Part shown: one piece after another, positions 5,061-10,613 of the stretch
Layout of the letters: each line of letters begins with the position of its first letter
Position numbering within the stretch: position 1 is the stretch's first letter
Source of the DNA: JBGOTP01 sp041476545
Lineage (GTDB): Bacteria; Acidobacteriota; Vicinamibacteria; Vicinamibacterales; CAVVIG01
Direction: 5' to 3'
Assembly (NCBI GenBank): GCA_041476545.1
Contig: JBGOTP010000167.1
Span: forward strand, 1 to 10,613
Length of the DNA stretch: 10,613 nucleotides
The notes under the pieces: generated by a model
The model's input: the letters and a program-made list of their open reading frames with translations, nothing else
What the model was told of the DNA's origin: nothing
Databases searched by the model: none
Position numbers and translations under genes: made by a program

Positions 5061-6377
5061 CTAGAGCTCGACGAGATCTGACGTACTGTCGCCGAGCTTG
5101 TCGACGTGCACGCCGACCTTATCGAGCAGCGTGACGTAGAGGTTCGACATCCGCATCTTCTTGTCCTCGGCGAGCGAAATATGCCGGTTGCCCTTCAGCG
5201 TGCCGTTGCCGCCGCCGGCGATGACGGTTGGAAGGTTGAGCGGGCTGTGCATGTCGCCGTCGCTCAATGAAGAGCCGAACATCATGATCGAGCGATCGAG
5301 CAGCGTCGCGTCGCCGTCCTTGATCTTCGACAGCTTCTCGACGAACTTCGCGAACGTCGACACGTTGTAGGCGTCGATCTTCATCAGCTTCAACCGCTTC
5401 TCCGCATCGCCGCCGTGGTGCGACAGGTCGTGGTGCTGCTCCGGCACACCGATGGAGGCAAAGGTGCCACCGGCCATGTTGAACGTCGCGACGCGCGTGA
5501 TGTCCGCCTGGTACGCGAGCACGAGCAGATCGAAAATCAGCTCGCGGTGATCCTGCCAGTTCTCCGGGATGCCAGTCGGACGCTCGCCGGTCGAGAACTC
5601 GGAGTTCGCATTCTGCTGCTCCGCCTTGTGAATGCGCTTCTCCAGATCCCGAACCGTCTCGAGGTACTCGGACACGGTGAGCCGATCGCTGGCCCCAAGC
5701 CTGCGCTGCAGGTTGTTGACCTGTTCCGCAACGGCGTCGAGGATGCTCCGATCAGCCCGGATGCGCGCCAGACGGTCCTCGTTCGACGTTTCCTCGCCGA
5801 ACATCCGCTCAAAGATGACGCGCGGATCTCCCTCGGTCGGGTTCGGCTGCGTCGGAGAGCGCCATGACAACAACTGATAGAGGCAGCTGTAGCCGTTCTC
5901 GCATGCGCCCGATTGAATCACGCTCGTCTGCAGCGCGAGCTCGAGCGACTCGATCGGCGTCGCCTTCCCGAGCACGCGCGCGGCGTACTGGTCCACGGTG
6001 GTGCCGAGCATCGGGTGCACCTCCGTCCGCTGTGCCAGCACGCCCGAGAGCCACGCCGCGTATCCGCGGGTGTGGGGGCCGCCGCCGTCGCCGAGACCAG
6101 CGCAGTAGTGGTTGAGGCCGCTCAGCACCATCACCTTCTCGCGGAATGGCTCCAGGCTCTTGAGCGGCTGGGTGAACTCGAAGTTCGCCCCGGTCGTCGT
6201 CGGGGTCCAGTACTTCATGGACATCCCATTCGGCGTCTGGAAGAACCCGATCCGGGGGACCCCCTTGGGAGTGGCGCTGAGCGCCGGCATCATGGCGTCC
6301 AGCAGCGGAATGGCCAGGGTGGCCCCTATTCCGTGAAGGAAGGTTCGCCGCGGCAGCGCCATCTTTGTGATTACCAT
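5061..6377 (-). CDS. DUF1552 domain protein with Tat-type signal
   Basis: This 438-residue protein matches the DUF1552 family, which has no established biochemical role. PRRTFLHGIGATLAIPLLDAM (first residue 9) is a twin-arginine (Tat) signal, implying export of a folded, possibly cofactor-containing protein. Clear family motifs are PRIGFFQTPNGM (41-52), LSGLNHY (85-91), GPHTRGYAAWLSG (100-112), EQHHDLSHHGG (313-323) and a C-terminal GSSLSDGDMHSPLNLPTVIAGG (starting at 368). The clustered His and Asp residues (H90, H102, H315, H316, H320, H321, D373, D375, H377) look like a metal site. A phosphatase- or sulfatase-like fold is my inference. Residues 195-260 look helical, possibly a coiled coil. 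The ATG at 6377 has GGAGG 9 nt upstream. It is the last gene of the operon, 32 bp after the ankyrin gene. Confidence 0.9.
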   Translation of the reverse strand: MVITKMALPRRTFLHGIGATLAIPLLDAMMPALSATPKGVPRIGFFQTPNGMSMKYWTPTTTGANFEFTQPLKSLEPFREKVMVLSGLNHYCAGLGDGGGPHTRGYAAWLSGVLAQRTEVHPMLGTTVDQYAARVLGKATPIESLELALQTSVIQSGACENGYSCLYQLLSWRSPTQPNPTEGDPRVIFERMFGEETSNEDRLARIRADRSILDAVAEQVNNLQRRLGASDRLTVSEYLETVRDLEKRIHKAEQQNANSEFSTGERPTGIPENWQDHRELIFDLLVLAYQADITRVATFNMAGGTFASIGVPEQHHDLSHHGGDAEKRLKLMKIDAYNVSTFAKFVEKLSKIKDGDATLLDRSIMMFGSSLSDGDMHSPLNLPTVIAGGGNGTLKGNRHISLAEDKKMRMSNLYVTLLDKVGVHVDKLGDSTSDLVEL

Positions 6378-6409
6378 CGTGAAAATCCTCCAGCTAATTT
6401 GTCGTCTTG

Positions 6410-8020
6410 CTACGGCTTCTTCGCGTTGGCGTTTGCGGCCTCAGCTTTAGCGCTCTCTTCTCCAACGACGGGCTTCGGCGGAACCGGGAGTCCCCGCTTG
6501 GTGTACGTCTCGCGCAGCAGCGCGGCGACCGCGGGCTGCTGCTTGTAGATGCCCGCCCAGAACTCTCCGTCGGCCACACCGAGCGGCGTCCACCCGAGAA
6601 GATTCGGGACATCCAGGTCCGCGCCGCGATCGACCAGGAGCCGGGCCACCGAGGTGAAACCGCGGTACGACGGACCATGAAGCGCCGTTTCCCCGTTCCT
6701 GTTCTTGGCATGGATGTCTTCGCCGAGCTCCAGCAGGTACTTGACCGCCGCCAGCGTCTCGGTTTCGTTGCCGACGTCCTCGCCAGGATTGCTGAGGCCG
6801 ACGCCCGCAGCCACCATGAGCGGCGTATCCTTGTCGACGTTCAGCAGCGTGCGGTCGGCACCGTTCTCGACGAGCAGCCGCATCATCGGCACATCCACGC
6901 ACTTGGACGCGACCAGGAACGCCGTCGCATCGATCCGGAGGAACCGGCTGCGCATGTTGTCCTTGAAGCTCTCTTTCATCCGCGCGTTGACGTCCACGCC
7001 CGAGTCGATGAGCTTGCTCGCCAGCTCCAGACTGCTCATCGTGCCGGTTGGCTCGGGGTGCCCCGGATGGAACGCCGCCTTGAGGTTGATACGGCGCGAC
7101 CAGGCGAGCTGGTGCAGCGCGGTGTAGCCGGGCCCCTTGTTCGGATCGGCGCCATAGTCGAGCAGCGTCGACGCAAGCTCCCAGTGGTTGTTGATGATCG
7201 CGAGGATCAGCGATGTCGTCCCTTCGGGCTTCGCGTCGTCGACATCCGCGCCAGCGTCGAGCAGTGCCTCGACGGTCTCGATGTGCCCCCCGCGCGCGGC
7301 CCACAGCAGCGGCGTGAACTGGAGGCCGTCGAGCGTGATGCCCCAGGCCGTTGAATCGCGATGCGAGCGGATCCCGAGCGGATCGTCCACGCGCGGCATC
7401 ATGAACCCGGTGCCCAGGTTCAACCCGGTTCCGGGCGCCTTCGACCGCGCCTTGAGATCCGCCCCGCCTTCCACGAGGAGCCGGACGACCGCCGTATTCC
7501 CGGCAGCGGCGGCCCACATGAGCGCCGTCTGATTGAGGATTGGCTCCTTGACGTTCACGTTCGCGCCGTAGGCGATCAGGATCTTGACGGCGTCCGGATT
7601 GCCCGCGCGCGCGGCCGTCATCAGCACCGGCTCACCCGAGACGACGGCGTTGGCGTCTTCGCCTGCCTTCAGCAGCCGCGCGATCACCAACGTGCGGCCC
7701 TTCGCAGCGGCCAAGCCGAGCGGCGTCGCGCCGTAACGGTTGGCGACTTTGGCGTTGGCGCCGGCCGCGATCAGCAGATCGACCAGCGCCGCGTCGCCGC
7801 CATCGGCCGCATAGTGCAGCGCGGTCGTCCCATCGGTCTCCGCGGCGTTGACGTCGACCTTCTGTGCGACCAGGGCGCGAACGCCTTTCGCGTCACCGCT
7901 CTTGACCGCCTCGACGAGCGGGACAAGCCGCGCGGCCGCTTCCGCGCTCGCCGCGGCGAACCCAAGGACACAGAGCAGCGCCACCGCAGCTCGGATGGCC
8001 AGGATACGGTTCTCTGTCAC
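6410..8020 (-). CDS. Exported ankyrin-repeat protein (about 11-12 repeats)
   Basis: The 536-residue product starts with a signal peptide (hydrophobic residues about 8-26, cleaved near AEAAA). The rest is almost wholly ankyrin repeats, which act as protein-binding scaffolds. Repeats begin near residues 33, 64, 97, 129, 164, 235, 267, 298, 365, 398, 443 and 475, with typical pieces such as GTTALHYAADGG, QTALMWAAAAGN and GETALHGPS. Insertions interrupt the array at about 195-234 (GTGLNLGTGFMMPRVDDPLG region), 308-330, 346-364 and 407-420. They may form loops for specific contacts. The tail is Ala/Lys/Asn-rich. The GTG at 8020 is chosen because GGAAGGAG lies 6 nt upstream; the frame is open much further, but that upstream part is antisense-like Arg/Ala-rich sequence inside the preceding gene. 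Its place between the DUF1592 and DUF1552 genes suggests it tethers or assembles their products. Confidence 0.9.
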   Translation of the reverse strand: MTENRILAIRAAVALLCVLGFAAASAEAAARLVPLVEAVKSGDAKGVRALVAQKVDVNAAETDGTTALHYAADGGDAALVDLLIAAGANAKVANRYGATPLGLAAAKGRTLVIARLLKAGEDANAVVSGEPVLMTAARAGNPDAVKILIAYGANVNVKEPILNQTALMWAAAAGNTAVVRLLVEGGADLKARSKAPGTGLNLGTGFMMPRVDDPLGIRSHRDSTAWGITLDGLQFTPLLWAARGGHIETVEALLDAGADVDDAKPEGTTSLILAIINNHWELASTLLDYGADPNKGPGYTALHQLAWSRRINLKAAFHPGHPEPTGTMSSLELASKLIDSGVDVNARMKESFKDNMRSRFLRIDATAFLVASKCVDVPMMRLLVENGADRTLLNVDKDTPLMVAAGVGLSNPGEDVGNETETLAAVKYLLELGEDIHAKNRNGETALHGPSYRGFTSVARLLVDRGADLDVPNLLGWTPLGVADGEFWAGIYKQQPAVAALLRETYTKRGLPVPPKPVVGEESAKAEAANANAKKP

Positions 8021-8082
8021 GACGGTCTCCTTCCCATGCTCGCCTTCATCTGCCTGTCTTTCGTCGTGTTCGCCCCGTCCGC

Positions 8083-10518
8083 CTATCGCGACGCGGCAAC
8101 AGCCGGCGCCGCGTCCAGCGCTCGCCGCATCTGGAACGGCGCGCTCCGAATGATCCCCAACGCGATGTCCGAGAACTTGTAGTTGCCCGCGGCCGCCTCG
8201 CGCAGGATCTTTCGCACCGCCGGCGCGTCGTAGGATTCGTACCCGCGGCCGAGCGCGTACACCATCAGCTTCTCGGTGAACGTGCGCAGGAACGGCGCCG
8301 GATGACTGATCACCAGCCGCCGGAATTCGGCGAGGTTCGCGAACGTCGTCCCGTCGGGCATCGTCCCAGCGGGATCGATGCGCGTGTACGACCGATCCAC
8401 CTCGCGCCACTTGCCGATCGCGTCGAACTGCTCCAGCGCAAACCCGACCGGATCGATGACGCGATGGCACCCCGCACACACCGCATTGCTCCGATGCTTC
8501 GCCATCATTTCCCGTAACGTCAGGATGCGCCCGTCGTCCTGCTTCTCGTCGCCGAGCGTCGGCACGTTGGGCGGCGGCGGCGGCGGCGGCGCGCCGAGCA
8601 CGTTGTCGAGAATCCACTTTCCCCGCTTGACGGGCGACGTGCGCGTGGGCACTGACGTCACCGTGAGGATGCTGGCCTTGCCGAAGAGGCCGCGGCGCGG
8701 GCTGTCCGGCGGCAGCGACACGCGCGTGAAGTCCGGCCCGCGCACGTTGGCGATGCCGTAGTGCCGCGCCAGCCGCTCGTTGACGAACGTGTAGTCCGCG
8801 TCGAGCAGCGTCAGGATGCCGCGGTCCTCTGTGCGGATGCTGTCGAAGAACAGCTCCGTCTCCTTGGTCATCGCCTCGCGCAGCGTCCGATCGAAGCTGG
8901 GGAAGAGGTCAGAGTCGACCTGCGCGTCCGCGACGTTGCGAATCCACAGATAGAACGACGCAAAGCTCTCGGTGAGCGCCTGGCTCCGCGGGTCCCGCAG
9001 CATGCGGCGCGCCTGTTTCTCCAGCACCGCGGGCGTGTTCAACTGCCCCTTCACCGCGATGTCGAGCAGCTCGTCGTCGGGGATGCTGCTCCAGAGGAAG
9101 AACGAGAGACGCGAGGCGATCGCGAGATCGTCGGCGCGGTACGCCGCTCCTGGCGCGACGTTGGCGGGGTCGGCTTCGATGCGATACAGGAATTCGGGGC
9201 TGACGAGCAGCGCACGAACGGCCCGCTCGATGCCGCCGTCGAAATCACTCTCCCCGTGGCCCTCCTTGTAGAAGCGCATCAAGTACGCCAGGTCGTCGGC
9301 GTTGGCGGGGCGACGAAAGCCGCGACGCGCCAGCGTCGTCAGAATCTCGCGTGCGCAGGGCTCTTCTTTCGCCGCACTGGTCGGCGTGCAGGTCAGGATC
9401 TTGCGCCGGCTCGCCGAATCGCCCTTCCCCACGATCTGCAGCGGCCCGGTGAGCACGACCGACGCCACACCTGGAAGCGCGACGTTGCCCGGGAGCTGCT
9501 GGCCCGCAAACGGCAGCCGGTCGCCCTCCTGTTCGACGGTCGGTTTGGTCTTGGCGAACGTCGCAATGAAATTGTGCTCACCAGCCTTGACTGGAAGTTG
9601 AATGGTGTATGGGCGCTGACGAGCAGGACCCTCAGCCGTGCGTTGCGGAGGAGGAGCCGGCTGCCACACCATGGCCCGTTCGCCATCCACGCTCAACTCC
9701 ACGGATTCCCCGCTCGTCCCCGTGCGTTCGAACCCTCCGGCGCCCTGCTGGCTCACGGCAAATTCATAGACGCCATCGACGGGGAAGACGTAGTTGACCG
9801 AGATGCCACCGCGCGTGCCGAACGGCATGCCGGAGAGGCGAACGTCCTGACGGAGGCCCGACGGGGCCTTGAAGATTTGAGTGGTCGAGGGCACGTTGCC
9901 GCCCATCGCGGTCCGGCTCACCTTCCGAGCGACCGAGATGTACCGCTCCAGCAGCGACTGACTGATCCGCAGCGAGCTGGCGATGTTGTCAAAGTTGGCG
10001 TCGCCGCCGCCGAGCGGGTCGGGCGGCAGCATGTTCTCGACATCGATCTCGAGTCCCAACAGATCGCGGACGACGTTCTTATATTCGGTGCGGTTCAGCC
10101 GATGCAGGCTCTCGGTGCGGCCCGGATTCGGATGTACGACGGCATGGCGATCCAGCTCGGTCTCGAGCCATCTGGCGACCGAATCCGAAAGCGCGGGGTC
10201 AGGACGACGCGCCGTGGCGGGCGGCATCTGTCCCGCGCGCAACTTCGCGACGACTCTTTCCCAGATCTCGCCGTGCTCGCCTGCCGTCGTCGCGTCGGCG
10301 GTATCGAGGGTGAAACCGAGCACCGCCGCCTTGTTGCGTTCGTTGTGGCAGCTCACGCAGTACTGCTTCACGAAGGCTTGAGCATCTGGCGTCGGTGACC
10401 CGGCCTTCGCCGATACCGCGGGAGGAGCTTGAGGCCGCGTTCCTCCGCTGGTCGCCACCAGCGGGATCCAGGTCGCACACCCGACCATCGCCAGCACCAA
10501 GCAAATGCGCCTACTCAT
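8083..10518 (-). CDS. DUF1592-family protein with two CXXCH haem-c motifs (DUF1587/1595/1592/1588/1585 architecture)
   Basis: This 811-residue exported protein has the multi-domain layout often adjacent to DUF1552 or DUF1501 genes. In order there is a signal peptide (about 1-25) and a cytochrome-c-like N-terminus with CVSCH (C54, C57, H58) and M98 in AGQMPP. A DUF1587-like block starts at about 138 (LHRLNRTEYKNVVRDLLG), and a beta-rich segment spans about 235-325, perhaps carbohydrate-binding. Then come DUF1595 (about 388-450, RRGFRRPA), DUF1592 (about 458-590), DUF1588 with a second CAGCH (C681, C684, H685) before RVIDPVGFALEQFDAIG, and DUF1585 (about 725-800). Seven prolines in a row (644-650) precede the DUF1588 CAGCH motif. 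Electron transfer or haem-linked oxidation is plausible; the substrate is unknown. The ATG at 10518 gives the better signal peptide, but it and the GTG at 10536 both lack a clear ribosome binding site. Confidence 0.9.
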   Translation of the reverse strand: MSRRICLVLAMVGCATWIPLVATSGGTRPQAPPAVSAKAGSPTPDAQAFVKQYCVSCHNERNKAAVLGFTLDTADATTAGEHGEIWERVVAKLRAGQMPPATARRPDPALSDSVARWLETELDRHAVVHPNPGRTESLHRLNRTEYKNVVRDLLGLEIDVENMLPPDPLGGGDANFDNIASSLRISQSLLERYISVARKVSRTAMGGNVPSTTQIFKAPSGLRQDVRLSGMPFGTRGGISVNYVFPVDGVYEFAVSQQGAGGFERTGTSGESVELSVDGERAMVWQPAPPPQRTAEGPARQRPYTIQLPVKAGEHNFIATFAKTKPTVEQEGDRLPFAGQQLPGNVALPGVASVVLTGPLQIVGKGDSASRRKILTCTPTSAAKEEPCAREILTTLARRGFRRPANADDLAYLMRFYKEGHGESDFDGGIERAVRALLVSPEFLYRIEADPANVAPGAAYRADDLAIASRLSFFLWSSIPDDELLDIAVKGQLNTPAVLEKQARRMLRDPRSQALTESFASFYLWIRNVADAQVDSDLFPSFDRTLREAMTKETELFFDSIRTEDRGILTLLDADYTFVNERLARHYGIANVRGPDFTRVSLPPDSPRRGLFGKASILTVTSVPTRTSPVKRGKWILDNVLGAPPPPPPPNVPTLGDEKQDDGRILTLREMMAKHRSNAVCAGCHRVIDPVGFALEQFDAIGKWREVDRSYTRIDPAGTMPDGTTFANLAEFRRLVISHPAPFLRTFTEKLMVYALGRGYESYDAPAVRKILREAAAGNYKFSDIALGIIRSAPFQMRRALDAAPAVAASR

Positions 10519-10583
10519 GGATATACCCAAGGTCACCGGCCCGAGAAACCACGGTACAGGCTACCACGGGCCCTGTGCGGAAA

Positions 10584-10600
10584 TGTCACGAGTTATGACA
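10584..10600. promoter_or_regulatory. Possible 17-bp dyad (operator-like) upstream of the DUF1592 operon
   Basis: TGTCACGAGTTATGACA has 5-bp inverted arms (TGTCA/TGACA) around a 7-bp centre. It lies about 66 bp before the ATG of the DUF1592 gene, where an operator could sit. The arms are short enough to arise by chance, and no convincing -35/-10 pair was found in the 95 bp visible upstream of the gene. Confidence 0.2.
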
Positions 10601-10613
10601 GGACGATGAAGAA

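Noticed and set aside
4766..5064. Short plus-strand frames (66 and 81 codons) in the convergent gap
   Set aside because: No ribosome binding site was seen. One overlaps the end of the VWFA gene, both run through the hairpin sequence, and the translations look random.
6407..8182. Long plus-strand frames (315 and 273 codons) opposite the ankyrin gene
   Set aside because: They have low-complexity Arg-rich translations, no ribosome binding site and no signal peptide; the ankyrin repeats on the other strand are unmistakable.
8569..8591. GGC/GCG trinucleotide repeat as a stand-alone tandem repeat element
   Set aside because: It is fully explained by the polyproline codons of the DUF1592 protein.
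8021..8617. 5' extension of the ankyrin frame overlapping the DUF1592 gene
   Set aside because: The extra sequence is Arg/Ala-rich nonsense in a different frame of the DUF1592 gene. The GTG at 8020 has an ideal ribosome binding site and is followed by a signal peptide.
8761..10398. 545-codon plus-strand open frame opposite the DUF1592 gene
   Set aside because: The translation is Arg/Ala/Gly-rich without domains, while the opposite strand encodes a recognisable multi-domain protein. It is an antisense artefact of high GC content.

Overview
The window looks like a GC-rich chromosome segment from an Acidobacteriota bacterium, most likely a Solibacteres or Vicinamibacteria type. The grounds are the family mix: a VWFA-related protein of the acidobacterial type, a tandem pair of the acidobacterial 'DGxPDxxGxW' secreted proteins, a small Cys/His/Met protein common in that phylum, and a DUF1592 / ankyrin / DUF1552 gene set. 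Family names come from recognising motifs by eye; no search was run. No RNA gene, insertion sequence, CRISPR array or phage gene was recognised.

Layout. Bases 1-168 hold the 5' end of a minus-strand gene cut by the window edge. It is divergent from a plus-strand run of six genes (354-4815): two paralogous secreted proteins of unknown function (354-1424, 1444-2280), an exported BCP/PrxQ-type peroxiredoxin (2354-2959), a secreted protein of unknown function (2974-3522), a small secreted Cys/His/Met-rich protein (3578-3904) and an exported VWFA-like protein (3922-4815). Gaps are mostly 14-73 bp, so this may be one operon. A promoter-like sequence before the peroxiredoxin and a perfect 12-bp hairpin before 3578 suggest internal control points.

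A 245-bp convergent gap (4816-5060) contains two strong inverted repeats and a possible promoter. After it come three minus-strand genes, transcribed from right to left: a two-haem-motif DUF1587/1595/1592/1588/1585 protein (10518-8083), an exported protein with about 11-12 ankyrin repeats (8020-6410) and a Tat-type DUF1552 protein (6377-5061). Gaps of 62 and 32 bp and strong ribosome binding sites make a single operon likely.

Every gene here begins with a signal peptide, Tat signal or membrane-anchor-like segment, so the window is devoted to the cell envelope. The most interesting candidate system is the DUF1592-ankyrin-DUF1552 operon: a probable c-type cytochrome-like protein, a repeat scaffold and a His/Asp-rich putative metalloenzyme, all predicted to meet outside the cytoplasm. 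Its biochemical role is unknown to me.
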